This document shows positions 28,464-38,434 of a stretch of 64,000 bases of DNA, in pieces. The DNA is taken from NCBI GenBank assembly GCA_028287785.1, contig JAQBOZ010000001.1, positions 1-64,000 on the forward strand, written 5' to 3'. A model generated the notes under the pieces. The model ran no database searches. It was not told where the DNA came from and worked only from the letters and a program-made list of their open reading frames with translations. The stretch comes from Chlorobiota bacterium (GTDB taxonomy: Bacteria > Bacteroidota > Ignavibacteria > OLB7). Within the stretch, counting starts at the first letter, position 1. The number at the start of each line of letters is the position of its first letter. Position numbers and translations under genes: made by a program.

Positions 28464-28904
28464 TTATCCGGCTTCAGCGCGCTGTTTCAACGCCTCGTTC
28501 ATCCTCTCGAATCCCCGCAGCGTATCACTTTCGATCGATTTGAGGATAATTCCGCTCATCATGCCGGAGAAATTCTCCCCCTGCGTCAGCCGCACCATCC
28601 CATTTTCCAGATCGTCGATCCTGAAATAATGATGCCCGTCGAATAATCCCTTCACGATAAAATTTCCCAGCCAGTCGAAATATCGGTATGGTTCCGATCT
28701 GAGCACTTTCGGGTGGAAGGTCATCTTCCGTCTGCCATTCATCATGACATTATCCAGTCGTGTTCCGGGGATTGCCTCGCCACGGCTGCTGATGATAAAA
28801 GGGTTCCATGTGCTGTAATCGCTGAAGGAAGTGAGGATTTCCCACACCCGTTCCTTCGAAGCCTTGATGATTATTTCGGCGGAAATTGTCTTTGTCGCGC
28901 TCAT
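28464..28904 (-). CDS. SRPBCC-superfamily (START/polyketide cyclase-like) protein
   Basis: ISAEIIIKASKERVWEILTSFSDYSTWNPFIISSRGEAIPGTRLD...FDGHHYFRIDDLENGMVRLTQGENFSGM. Confidence 0.85.
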   Translation of the reverse strand: MSATKTISAEIIIKASKERVWEILTSFSDYSTWNPFIISSRGEAIPGTRLDNVMMNGRRKMTFHPKVLRSEPYRYFDWLGNFIVKGLFDGHHYFRIDDLENGMVRLTQGENFSGMMSGIILKSIESDTLRGFERMNEALKQRAEAG

Positions 28905-29181
28905 GATAACGGGATTATTATTCCATCCACCTGCCCCCGTATCATCTCCGCATTGGAAGCTTTATGATCGAGACAGCCGGAATGTCGATTGTGTGACAAC
29001 GGGGACCGGTACGGCGCGGTGGCGTGCTGGATTCACAATTGGGGATATATCGGGGTGATGAAGTGTAATCGCTTCGAGCGGCGGGATAAAGGCTCACATT
29101 CGCGGATACCGAACGCAGAACGGCCGGCCGATCCGGTTGCTGATCGGGCCGGCCGCTGAAAGGTTTGAGATACGCGCGGAG

Positions 29182-30087
29182 TTATCTATTCCGAGCGTTA
29201 TCGTAGACCGACTGGTGCCCCGGATCGAGATAGAGAAGCTTCTTCCAGACGAGCGGATCGCCATAGCCCGTGAAAATCTCCGAATACTCCACATTCTTCG
29301 CATCGTTCATGACGCGCATGATAACCGAAGGGGCCACCAGCCGATCCACCGCAAGCACCAGATCGGAAAGATGGGCGTTAACGGAGTCGAGCGCGGCGGC
29401 ACGATTCTCGGTGATAAGATCGAGGCCGTTATAGTGATACTCGTAGATGAACTTCCGAAGCGGGCTGAATCGGAGGTCGGTCAGCTCGCGGATGAAGCCG
29501 TAACGCGAATAGCTTCCCGACGAGGTCTGCGTCCCCCATCCGCTCAGATCGGTTCTGACCTGCGCCCGCTGCGCCAGCGCCCACGCCTTGTCGAACTGCG
29601 ATGAGCCGCCGAGATAGGCATAGCTGTCCAGGTCGAGCCCGAGCGCGATATACACGTAGAAGTCGATCAGGCCGGTCAGCTCATCGTAGCGGCTCAGATC
29701 CTGAATAAACGGCTGGTTGCGGTTGTAGTGAAAGCTCCATCCCTCATCCAGCACCTTCATCATCGGCGAGAGTTTTTCCGACTTGTTCAATGTGCGCTGG
29801 CTGCCGACGAGGAGCTTCGCACCATAGGCATTATCGCTCGTCGCGGTGAAGACCACGCTGAAGTTCATCTTCACCTTCTCTCCCTCCCACGGGCCATCGG
29901 TCCAGCGGGTGGAATTGATATAGTGCTGCATCTCATCGGCGAATCCGGCAACCTCCTGCCGGCCGATCAATGGAAGCTGATCGGTGTTGAACGAGACCGT
30001 CGCGTCGATCTCCTGCGCGATCAGCCTGGGAGCGCAGGCGCCGGCGATCAATATCGCCAGCATGGCAATGGTCGAAGGAAATTTCAT
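29182..30087 (-). CDS. DUF4835 / PorD-like T9SS-associated protein
   Basis: QEIDATVSFNTDQLPLIGRQEVAGFADEMQHYINSTRWTDGPWEGEKVKMNF...GLIDFYVYIALGLDLDSYAYLGGSSQFDKA; recognised family pattern. Confidence 0.75.
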   Translation of the reverse strand: MKFPSTIAMLAILIAGACAPRLIAQEIDATVSFNTDQLPLIGRQEVAGFADEMQHYINSTRWTDGPWEGEKVKMNFSVVFTATSDNAYGAKLLVGSQRTLNKSEKLSPMMKVLDEGWSFHYNRNQPFIQDLSRYDELTGLIDFYVYIALGLDLDSYAYLGGSSQFDKAWALAQRAQVRTDLSGWGTQTSSGSYSRYGFIRELTDLRFSPLRKFIYEYHYNGLDLITENRAAALDSVNAHLSDLVLAVDRLVAPSVIMRVMNDAKNVEYSEIFTGYGDPLVWKKLLYLDPGHQSVYDNARNR

Positions 30088-30336
30088 ACTGTTGACGAAG
30101 GGAAAGTTCTAGTTGAATACGCACCGCATTCCGCGCATGTGAGAAAAACCACTCACAACGGACCGCGACTGCCCCACGAAGTTTATCGACCGGCGGAGAT
30201 CGTCGCCCCTCTTCGCGCGCGATGTGTTCCACGCCACCATCGCCGGGGCACTGTTCAGACGTACAAGCAGGCGGTTGATTTGCCGTTGATACGGCGGAAC
30301 GGGCAATCACCACACATCACCACGGGAATCATCATC

Positions 30337-31176
30337 ATGGTCACAACGAATCTACTGAACCGAAGCCATTGGATAAAGGGCTTTACCCTCCTCCTTCATA
30401 TTGTTCTGGCGCCCTGTCTGCGCGCCCAGACCGCCATGCTGGCAAGCCCGCCGGAAACCGCGCTTGCCGGATCTGCCGTCGCCAGGGTTGAAAGCCCGTG
30501 GTTCGCCCGCATCAACCCGGCGGCGGTTGGAGAGACACGCGCCGGAGCCCTCGCCGCTTCATTCGCTCCATCATCGATCGGCATCGCCGGCTATCGTGAG
30601 GGGGCGCTGGTGATGGTCCTGCCAATCGATACGATCTGGCATGTTGCCGCCACCGCCGCGTTTACCGGGGTTCCAGGGTACGGGGAGATGGAGGGGAGCA
30701 TGATCGCGGCCTGCAATCCGGCCCCGCAGGTGACGATCGCCGTTGGAGTCGGGCTCTACTCGCTCAGAATCCGGGACTACGGCTCGGCGATGGCCCCAAC
30801 GATCGACCTGGGAGCCACCGCAAGGTTGAGCGAACAGATACGTTTCGGCTGCGCGATGCGGAACCTGGCGCGGGCGCGCATCGCCGGCACCGATATCCCG
30901 CAACGGGTCGGCTTCGGGTTTGCGTTCGAGGTGGAGGGCGGGACAATCCTTTCGGTGGATGCAAGCGATGAGCTGCGTCGCTCGGCGGCGGTATCGCTCG
31001 CGATCAGCACATCGCCCCTTGCCGGCCTTGTCATCCGGGGAGGGATCGGCAACGGCCCCGGAATGATATCGTTCGGGATGGGATATCATCTGAATGATAT
31101 CACGCTCGATTATGGCGGAGCATATGGTTCCCCGCTCGGGTTCAGGCACGTCGTCGGGGCGGGCATGCGGTTTTAA
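30337..31176 (+). CDS. PorV/PorQ-like outer-membrane beta-barrel protein
   Basis: Signal-like N-term; AGSAVARVESPWFARINPAAVGETR; NLARARIAGTDIPQRVGFGFAFEVEGG; C-term RHVVGAGMRF. Confidence 0.6.
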   Translation: MVTTNLLNRSHWIKGFTLLLHIVLAPCLRAQTAMLASPPETALAGSAVARVESPWFARINPAAVGETRAGALAASFAPSSIGIAGYREGALVMVLPIDTIWHVAATAAFTGVPGYGEMEGSMIAACNPAPQVTIAVGVGLYSLRIRDYGSAMAPTIDLGATARLSEQIRFGCAMRNLARARIAGTDIPQRVGFGFAFEVEGGTILSVDASDELRRSAAVSLAISTSPLAGLVIRGGIGNGPGMISFGMGYHLNDITLDYGGAYGSPLGFRHVVGAGMRF

Positions 31177-31269
31177 TGATAACGGAATATCCCGGAGCGG
31201 ATGCCGTGCATCACCGCGAGCGGCCGGCATGGCGCGAACAAACCATCACCATTCAAAAAGAGGCAATCG

Positions 31270-33483
31270 ATGAAGCACCACATCATCATTCCACGCATCC
31301 TGTTCCACGCCCTCGCGCTCACCGGCGTCATGCTGGCGCTCTGTCACACGGCTTCCGCGCAGTCGCCAGGGCCGGCCACGGAGGAGAGCGAGGAGCGGGC
31401 CGAGGGAAAAATCGACGAGGATGGAACCGATGGCTCGGACGATTCCGAGCTGCTCGATGAGCTGGAGGGCTATCGCCGCAACCCGATCGATCTCTATTCC
31501 ACGACAGCTCACGCGCTGGCACGGCTTCCGGGCATATCCGTGCGCGATGCGGCCGCCATTCTCGCCTTTATCGATCGAACATCGCCATCCGGCTGGAGCG
31601 ATTTCGATACCCTTGCAACCATCTCGAAGCGCCAGCTCCTCGTCCTCCGCGATTACACATCGCTCGACAGGCCGGAGGGCCGCGGGCCGGTGCGCGGTCT
31701 CGGTGTGGAGATCAGAACGCGGGTGATGCGGGATCTTCAGCCAAGACGCGGCTATCATGATCCTCTCTACAGGGTATCCCCGCGGCGCAACCCGACAACC
31801 GGCGATTCGCTCGGGCTGGATACGCTATCCATCGGCCATACCTATCTCGGCGGCCCGCAGGGGGTGATGTCACGCGCGCTGATCTCCTGCGGCGATATCT
31901 CCGGCGGGATCACATTCGAGAAGGACCCGGGGGAACCGCTCCTGTTCAGCGACACGGCGGGCTACTCCTACGGCCGCTACGAATACGCCGATCCACGAAC
32001 CTCCACCGGCGAGCACGCATTGCGATTCGGGGGCTTCGTGAGCGCGCACGCCAGGGTTCATCTGGCCCCGATCACGATCTATGCCGGGGATTTCTCGGCG
32101 GAATTCGGAGAGGGGCTGGTGCTGGGAGGCGCGGCCGGCGGATCGAAGGGGAGCGGGGTGACATCCTCTCCCTATCGGGCGGCGCGGGGGATCACAAGCT
32201 ACAGGTCGGCGGGTGAGATATCATTTTACCGTGGCGGAGCGGTGGTGCTGAACGAGGGGGCATGGCTGCCGGCCGGCACGAGCGCGAGCATCTTCGGATC
32301 GATCAGAAGCCTTGACGCATCGATCGATTCGGTCGCCGGCGATGGCGGCGAGTCATCATCATTTATCAGCTCGTTCCGCGAGGATGGATATCATCGCACG
32401 AGAACCGAGATACGGCATGACGGGAACGCGCGGGAAATCGTTGTTGGAGCGCATCTCCAGCAGCGGCTGGCTCATGGGCGGATCGGCGTCACCGCGTACG
32501 GTTCGCGTTACGACCGGCCGGTTCGCGGAAGCCAGCCGTACGATTTCACGGGGGATCATTCCCTCATGGCGGGGATCGACGGCAACTACTCCATCGGCCC
32601 GGCGACGGTGTTCGGGGAGATCGCCCGTTCGACGACGGGGGCCATCGGCGGGATCGGGGGCGCCATCGCAAAGCTGGCGGGCTCCGAGATCTGCATCGTG
32701 GCGCGCCATCTCCCTGCCGATTTCTACACGCCGCACGGCTCGGGTTTCGGTGAGTCGCCGAACCGGCAGCATAACGAGGAAGGGATCTATATCGGCGCGC
32801 GGGCTCCCCTCCCCGCGAAAGCAACGCTCTCCGCCTATCTCGATCTCTACAGATCGCCGGAGCGGAGCTTCTCGGTCCCCTTTCCCCGCGCCGGAATCGA
32901 CGGATATATGGAGCTTGGATATCGTCCCGGCCGGAATCTGGAGATCACGGCCCGGCTCCATCGCGAGACGAAGGGGGACGCCGTTACGCTGGCGGACAGC
33001 CTTGGACGCGACAGGCGGAGGTTGATCGACAGGACGGTGACATCGGGGAGACTGGAGGCGGAATACTCGATGGCGAGCGGGAGCATCAGGCTTCGCGGGA
33101 GAATCGAGCGGAGATTTGTGGATTACGACGGGGCGCAACCATCGGCCGATGGGATGATCACCTTCGCCGATATGCGGCTGCGGCCGCTGCCGGGGCTTTC
33201 GCTCGGCATGCGGCTGGCGCTGTTCGCCACCGATAACTTCGACGCGGCGGCATATGCATTCGAGCAGGATCTTCCGGGACGGCTCACCGATATCGCGCTT
33301 TCCGGCGAAGGGCGGCGGTTCTATCTCTTCGCGAGCTGGCGGCCCGGCCCGGCGATCGTTCTATCAGCCAAATACGCCGAGACCGTCTACGCCGACCGGA
33401 CGACGATCAACCCCGGCGACCCGCAGGAGATCGCCGGGCCGGTGAACAACAGCCTGGCGGTGCAGGTCGATCTCACATTCTGA
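31270..33483 (+). CDS. Helix-hairpin-helix domain fused to outer-membrane beta-barrel
   Basis: Signal peptide; NPIDLYSTTAHALARLPGISVRDAAAILAFIDRTSPSGWSDFDTLATISKRQLLVLRDYTSL (HhH-like); long Gly/Tyr/Arg-rich barrel-like region; C-term NNSLAVQVDLTF. Confidence 0.65.
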   Translation: MKHHIIIPRILFHALALTGVMLALCHTASAQSPGPATEESEERAEGKIDEDGTDGSDDSELLDELEGYRRNPIDLYSTTAHALARLPGISVRDAAAILAFIDRTSPSGWSDFDTLATISKRQLLVLRDYTSLDRPEGRGPVRGLGVEIRTRVMRDLQPRRGYHDPLYRVSPRRNPTTGDSLGLDTLSIGHTYLGGPQGVMSRALISCGDISGGITFEKDPGEPLLFSDTAGYSYGRYEYADPRTSTGEHALRFGGFVSAHARVHLAPITIYAGDFSAEFGEGLVLGGAAGGSKGSGVTSSPYRAARGITSYRSAGEISFYRGGAVVLNEGAWLPAGTSASIFGSIRSLDASIDSVAGDGGESSSFISSFREDGYHRTRTEIRHDGNAREIVVGAHLQQRLAHGRIGVTAYGSRYDRPVRGSQPYDFTGDHSLMAGIDGNYSIGPATVFGEIARSTTGAIGGIGGAIAKLAGSEICIVARHLPADFYTPHGSGFGESPNRQHNEEGIYIGARAPLPAKATLSAYLDLYRSPERSFSVPFPRAGIDGYMELGYRPGRNLEITARLHRETKGDAVTLADSLGRDRRRLIDRTVTSGRLEAEYSMASGSIRLRGRIERRFVDYDGAQPSADGMITFADMRLRPLPGLSLGMRLALFATDNFDAAAYAFEQDLPGRLTDIALSGEGRRFYLFASWRPGPAIVLSAKYAETVYADRTTINPGDPQEIAGPVNNSLAVQVDLTF

Positions 33484-33742
33484 CTCCCCTATGCGTGGGA
33501 CGATGCCCCGCGCACAAGCTCTTATGCCCCTCCGGGACTGGGACGATTTTTCCGCCAACGTGGTCGTTCGATTCCCTGGGACGCAGAGGGTTCAGCAGCC
33601 CGTTAAACGCATCGCTTTGGAAGGGGGTCACAGCCGTTGATTCAGAATCACTGTTCATTTATTTCCCGGCGGCCGGCGGACGATGACCATATCGTACAAC
33701 GCCGGGTCGCCATATCCCGGCAGATTCATACATTAGCAGACA

Positions 33743-34408
33743 ATGAGTTCCAAAATGTTCTTCCATAGCCCGATGACCGGATCGATTCTGGTGCTGATGA
33801 TCGCCCTGGGCCCCATCTCCGCGGCCCACTCCCGCACCCGGCTGGATGATGTGCGCGACATCGTTAAAAAGACGAAGGCGCTCTATAATTCCACGACGGC
33901 CGCCGAAGTGCGGTTCGAGCAGGCGGGCGCGAACGGCAGCACATCGGGGACGCTTACCTATTCCGGCAGCGAGAAATTCCGTCTGGAGCTGCCGAAACAG
34001 ACGATCGTCAGCGACGGCGTGAAAACGTGGACATACAGTCCCGACAAGAAGCAGGTGGTGATATCGAAGGCGGCGGGGACAAGCGGACGTCTTACGCCGG
34101 GAGAGATTCTGACGGCGTTCCCCGGCAGCTATGCCACGGAACTGGTCGGCGAGCAGACAGTCAACGGGCGCGCGGTCTGGGTTGTCCGCTGCACCCCCGG
34201 AAACGGTAAAAAGATCGGCGACGTGACGCGCGCGACGCTTTATATCGACAAGGGGACGTATCGATTCCAGCAGGTGGATATTGAGAGCCCGACAGTCGGG
34301 ACGGTGAAACTGCGGATCACATCGGCGCAGTACGGCGTGAAGGTGCCCGAGACGAAGTTCACGTTCGCTCCGCCTCAGGGAGTGCGCGTGGTGGATCTCT
34401 CGCGCTGA
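33743..34408 (+). CDS. LolA-like outer-membrane lipoprotein carrier protein
   Basis: Signal peptide; VRFEQAGANGSTSGTLTYSGSEKFRLELPKQTIVSDGVKTWTYSPDKKQVVISK; TLYIDKGTYRFQQVDIESP. Confidence 0.8.
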   Translation: MSSKMFFHSPMTGSILVLMIALGPISAAHSRTRLDDVRDIVKKTKALYNSTTAAEVRFEQAGANGSTSGTLTYSGSEKFRLELPKQTIVSDGVKTWTYSPDKKQVVISKAAGTSGRLTPGEILTAFPGSYATELVGEQTVNGRAVWVVRCTPGNGKKIGDVTRATLYIDKGTYRFQQVDIESPTVGTVKLRITSAQYGVKVPETKFTFAPPQGVRVVDLSR

Positions 34409-34454
34409 GATTGCTACGCGAGATGAGCGTTCAGAAGGGATATCGAATCAGTGT

Positions 34455-34485
34455 GCCGGGACGCGACGAAAGATCGCGTCCCGGC
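34455..34485. terminator. Terminator-like hairpin
   Basis: GCCGGGACGCGA-CGAAAGA-TCGCGTCCCGGC, 12-bp perfect stem. Confidence 0.65.
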
Positions 34486-34493
34486 TGAATATT

Positions 34494-35471
34494 ATGCCTC
34501 GAACCGTGCAGAATACCCCTACCGAATCACATCCCGTCGCCGCGACGACGCCGGCTGGAAAACTGCTTGCACGGGGGCGACGCATCCTCTCCAGTCTCGG
34601 CTGGCTCTGGAAGCATATCGTGGAAGCCGCGTTCCGCGCCGACAGCGATCACGTCTTCATGCTGGCGGCCGGCATCGCCTTCAATATCATCACATCCCTT
34701 GTCCCTACCATCCTTCTGGTGCTCTTCGCGCTCGGCTACTTCCTGGATTCCGCGTCGATCATTCGCCAGCTCAACGAGTACGCGACCACGTTTATCGTCA
34801 CGCAGGGAAACCGCACCGATATTCTGATGAACCTGAGGACGCAGATCGCAGTGGTGATTCAGAACCGCGGAATCGCCGGGATCATCGGCTTCATCGGCCT
34901 GCTCTGGAGTGCATCGGCGCTGGCGGCATCGATTCGCGTATCGGTCAACAAAGTCCTCCGCTGCCGGGAGGTTCGCAACTACTTCATCTACAAGCTCTAC
35001 GACATCATAGCGATCATGCTGATCGGGCTGCTGGTGTTTGTCTCGATTGTCACCGGCCCGCTGCTGCAACTGCTTCTGGCCGCCAGCGATCACGTTGGAA
35101 CGGTGCTGCATCTGGTGGGGATCGAGGGGTTTCTGACCGATATCATCAATTTCGCGATCACCCTCCTCCTCTTCTATGTCATCTTCCGCTATGTCCCCTA
35201 TCAGAAGCAGGAGCGGCATATCATCTGGATAGGGACGCTGACCAGCACCGCGCTCTGGGAGCTTGCCCGCTATGTCTTCAGCTTCTACCTGACGGAATTC
35301 GGAACGCTGGGGCGCGTGTATGGCGCGTACGCGTTTTTCGCGGCGGCGGCGCTCTGGATTTACTTCAGCGCGCTGGTCTTCCTGATTGGAGCGGAGGTGG
35401 CCTATCATATCAAGCAGAGCCGGTGGAACGCGAGAAGGACGTTCAACAGGATATCGCGGGAGATATCGTAG
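34494..35471 (+). CDS. YihY/BrkB family membrane protein
   Basis: DHVFMLAAGIAFNIITSLVPTILLVLFALGYFL; RGIAGIIGFIGLLWSASALAASIRVSVNKV; YRYVPYQK-type motif; ALWIYFSALVFLIGAEVAY. Confidence 0.85.
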   Translation: MPRTVQNTPTESHPVAATTPAGKLLARGRRILSSLGWLWKHIVEAAFRADSDHVFMLAAGIAFNIITSLVPTILLVLFALGYFLDSASIIRQLNEYATTFIVTQGNRTDILMNLRTQIAVVIQNRGIAGIIGFIGLLWSASALAASIRVSVNKVLRCREVRNYFIYKLYDIIAIMLIGLLVFVSIVTGPLLQLLLAASDHVGTVLHLVGIEGFLTDIINFAITLLLFYVIFRYVPYQKQERHIIWIGTLTSTALWELARYVFSFYLTEFGTLGRVYGAYAFFAAAALWIYFSALVFLIGAEVAYHIKQSRWNARRTFNRISREIS

Positions 35472-35539
35472 GGGGAGCGGGCCACCGGCTCGACAGAGCG
35501 ATCATCGCATCGTTTCATAACCGCGACAGAACGATCAGC

Positions 35540-36529
35540 TTATTCCACATGGACCACGAACGGCGCCGTGATGATCTTCCCATGATGCTGGAACTGTCCC
35601 CAGATCTTATAATATCCCGGCGATGGAACGTTGGTATGGAAGATCACGTTGGGCCCGCGATCGGCCTCGGTTCCGGAATCCATCGGCGCTCCCGGCTTCA
35701 TCGCATCGTGACTCATCCCCGATTCCATCGGATGCGCGTGGAGGTAGAGCTTCGTATCGCTCGATAGAATCACCGCATGCCCCATGGCGCCGAGATATGG
35801 CTCCAGATCGGTGATGGGTTTCCCCTTCGCATCGCGGACCTGGAAGTGGAGCATCACATCCTTCCCGGCGGTCAGCTTCTCCGGCATCGGCATCATCGCC
35901 ACCGTATAGCGGCTTCCCCCCGGACTTCCCGGCATTCCCTCGGGAGCCGACAGCACAGATTTCAGCATCCACCCCTCCGCCCCCACCGTATCCGGCGCCG
36001 GCTTCAGCACAAGCCTCTTCGCGGGCTTTCCCACGCCCATCGCCTCGATTTCATATTGGGGCACCTCCTGCGAGCGGCCGTGCGGCGTGTAATCGGCATA
36101 GAGGGCATAATATCCGGCGCGCGGGAACGTGGCGGTCACCGTGAAGACGCCATTCCCCTTGTATTCGGGATGGATATGGTTGAACCATGTGAGATCGGTC
36201 GATACCAGAATCAGGTGCATCAACACGGTATGCGCCGAATCGAACTGCTCGATGGGGCGACCGGTTTTCGCGTCGGTGATCGTGAGTGTCAGCAGCGTCG
36301 GCACGCCGAAGGGGATCGCCCCCGACTCCGGCGCCACGTCGAGTTTTGTTGTGAGCCCGTGGTCATGCGTGCCATCCGCTGTGGCAACCGGCTTCGCGGT
36401 CGCGGAGGAATCATGATGGGCTCGATTTCCCTCCTCCGAATCCTTCCGGCATCCGGTCGCGATCATGCACGCGGCGATCACGACAACGGCGGCGCAATAC
36501 CGCCCGATAATAGTTTTACATGCAGCCAT
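35540..36529 (-). CDS. Lipoprotein with His/Met-rich YtkA/FixH-like beta domains
   Basis: N-term ACMIATGCRKD lipobox; AHTVLMHLILVSTDLTWFNHIHPEYKGNGVFTVTATFPRAGYYALYADYTPHG; second domain GHAVILSSDTKLYLHAHPMESGMSHDAM. Confidence 0.6.
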   Translation of the reverse strand: MAACKTIIGRYCAAVVVIAACMIATGCRKDSEEGNRAHHDSSATAKPVATADGTHDHGLTTKLDVAPESGAIPFGVPTLLTLTITDAKTGRPIEQFDSAHTVLMHLILVSTDLTWFNHIHPEYKGNGVFTVTATFPRAGYYALYADYTPHGRSQEVPQYEIEAMGVGKPAKRLVLKPAPDTVGAEGWMLKSVLSAPEGMPGSPGGSRYTVAMMPMPEKLTAGKDVMLHFQVRDAKGKPITDLEPYLGAMGHAVILSSDTKLYLHAHPMESGMSHDAMKPGAPMDSGTEADRGPNVIFHTNVPSPGYYKIWGQFQHHGKIITAPFVVHVE

Positions 36530-36598
36530 ATTCGGGTTTATAAATCGAGGATAAAGAATATATCCGCCACCACGGAAAGAATTACATCGACAATGGAA

Positions 36599-37138
36599 TC
36601 AGGATTTCCGGGCGCATGAACAGTCAAGGCAGCCATGCTCCGCACAGGCTCCGCAGGTTTCCTCCAACTGCCGACGCAGCATCGCTCGTGCCCGGTGCCG
36701 TCTGACCTTCAGATTACCCCGCGTAATTCCCAGCCGTTCGGCCATCGCCTGAGGATCGGCATCACGCAATTCCAATTCCTGAATAAGCAGCGCATCCTCC
36801 GGTTTCAACGCCGGGATAATTCCCGCGAGGCAGGCGCAGATCGCCTGCACTTCCCGCTGCTCCACTGCCTCCTCGTGCATCTCCGCCACCGCCCGCGCCA
36901 GATATCGCGTTTCCACGTCGCGATGCCGGTAGAGATCGGTGATCACATTGTTGATGATCCGGTAAAACCACGGTATGATCCTCTCATCATCGCGCAGATC
37001 GGGGGCCGAGCGAAGCGCCTTCAACAGGCTGTCCTGAAGGATATCCTCCGCCGGCATGGAATCGCCCACCTTTCCCCGGATATATCTGAGAAGCCCGCTC
37101 CGCCCCTCCAGCAGTTTTTCCTGAACATTGTCAACCAT
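36599..37138 (-). CDS. ECF-type sigma factor with Cys-rich C-terminal tail
   Basis: DILQDSLLKALRSAPDLRDDERIIPWFYRIINNVITDLYRHR; LELRDADPQAMAERLGITRGNLKVRRHRARAMLRRQLEETCGACAEHGCLDCSCARKS. Confidence 0.85.
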   Translation of the reverse strand: MVDNVQEKLLEGRSGLLRYIRGKVGDSMPAEDILQDSLLKALRSAPDLRDDERIIPWFYRIINNVITDLYRHRDVETRYLARAVAEMHEEAVEQREVQAICACLAGIIPALKPEDALLIQELELRDADPQAMAERLGITRGNLKVRRHRARAMLRRQLEETCGACAEHGCLDCSCARKS

Positions 37139-37267
37139 GATCCTTCCCGCCTGTCGATTGAATGATATGCCGTAAAGACGGACAGCATCGGGCGCGGTTA
37201 CAGACTACGCGCATCGGCGTTACCACGTGCCGGGCCGATACAGAAAAAATATCCCCATTTCACCGGC

Positions 37268-37648
37268 TCAACCATGCGTACGCAACAGATCGATATTCAG
37301 AATTTGCAGCATCGAGCCGACGCACAGCACGCCGAAATTCGGAGTTGTGCCGTCGAAGGCCATCACAATAAGATCCTGATATCCCTGATTATTGGCGGAT
37401 ATCCATGAGAAATTCAATTGCTTTCCGATGAGATCCGGAAACAACTGAACCCGCCTGCGTCGCCTGTCCACCCGCGAGCCAGGGCCTATGCCTATGCTGA
37501 TTTCATCGGTCTCGGATATCGGACGCAGGATCACCGTGCTCTCCTCGAAAAACAGCACGATCTCATCGAAATCGATGCCATAGTCGTTGGAGAGATCACC
37601 CACCTTTCCCTCCATCGCGATCAATATGCCGCCATTCGGAAAATCCAT
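37268..37648 (-). CDS. Hypothetical protein, possibly DUF6334-like
   Basis: ORF with plausible composition: ...GIDFDEIVLFFEESTVILRPISETDEISIGI...IGKQLNFSWISANNQGYQDLIVMAF. Family name is from memory and tentative. Confidence 0.5.
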   Translation of the reverse strand: MDFPNGGILIAMEGKVGDLSNDYGIDFDEIVLFFEESTVILRPISETDEISIGIGPGSRVDRRRRRVQLFPDLIGKQLNFSWISANNQGYQDLIVMAFDGTTPNFGVLCVGSMLQILNIDLLRTHG

Positions 37649-37717
37649 AACATCCCCGCTACGTTTTTATCGACCGGGTCGAACATTGAAATTCCGATTT
37701 ATTGCCGGTGCCCCGAT

Positions 37718-38293
37718 TTATCGTTTTCCCGCATCTTCCCGAAGAATTTTATCGACGGCCTCCCTGACGACATGCCTGTTTCCCCGATTGAACACCGATG
37801 TATCCAGCATTCGCAGACGAATGGCATTCAATGTCCCGGAGGATACGGTGGGGAGTATTTCCAGAATTCCCCAGACCGATTTCAGCTTTATCAACTGCTC
37901 AACAACGGCCGGAATATCACTGATATCATCGAGCAGCACCAGCCGGGCAAGGAGTTGCCGGCGTGCCCATTCATAATCCTTGAGAATGCTCAACAGATAT
38001 TCGCACTGCGGCACGGTCAGCAGATCGAAGATGGCACAGTCTCCCACTGCACTCTGAGCGGCCCCGTCAAAGCCTTCGATCGTATAATATTCAACAAGCT
38101 CGCGCACTTCCTCCTCCATCAGCATGCCGCCATTGCGGATGCGGCGGGAATAATACATGGCAAAGGCGGAGACTCTTGCATGGTCGCCAAGGTTTTCACC
38201 ATCGCTCAGTTTCTCCACCAGGCCCGCATCCGGCTCGGGACTACGATAAATCAGTTGCAACTCCTGATCGGTCAGCATGGGATTGTTGTACAT
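37718..38293 (-). CDS. Hypothetical alpha-helical protein
   Basis: MYNNPMLTDQELQLIYRSPEPDAGLVEKLSDGENLGDHARVSAFAMYYSRRIRNGG...; helical pattern. Start uncertain (ORF to 38419). Confidence 0.55.
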   Translation of the reverse strand: MYNNPMLTDQELQLIYRSPEPDAGLVEKLSDGENLGDHARVSAFAMYYSRRIRNGGMLMEEEVRELVEYYTIEGFDGAAQSAVGDCAIFDLLTVPQCEYLLSILKDYEWARRQLLARLVLLDDISDIPAVVEQLIKLKSVWGILEILPTVSSGTLNAIRLRMLDTSVFNRGNRHVVREAVDKILREDAGKR

Positions 38294-38434
38294 CGGATTG
38301 CGCCAGATATTGCGGGGTCTTCGAAAATCACATCGAACGTGGTTCCGTCGATGCGTTCTTCCATAACCGGCAAAGCCGGCCGCGCATTGCGCTGACCGGC
38401 TTTGAGGTATCGAAATCATGCTGAAAAAAACGCC

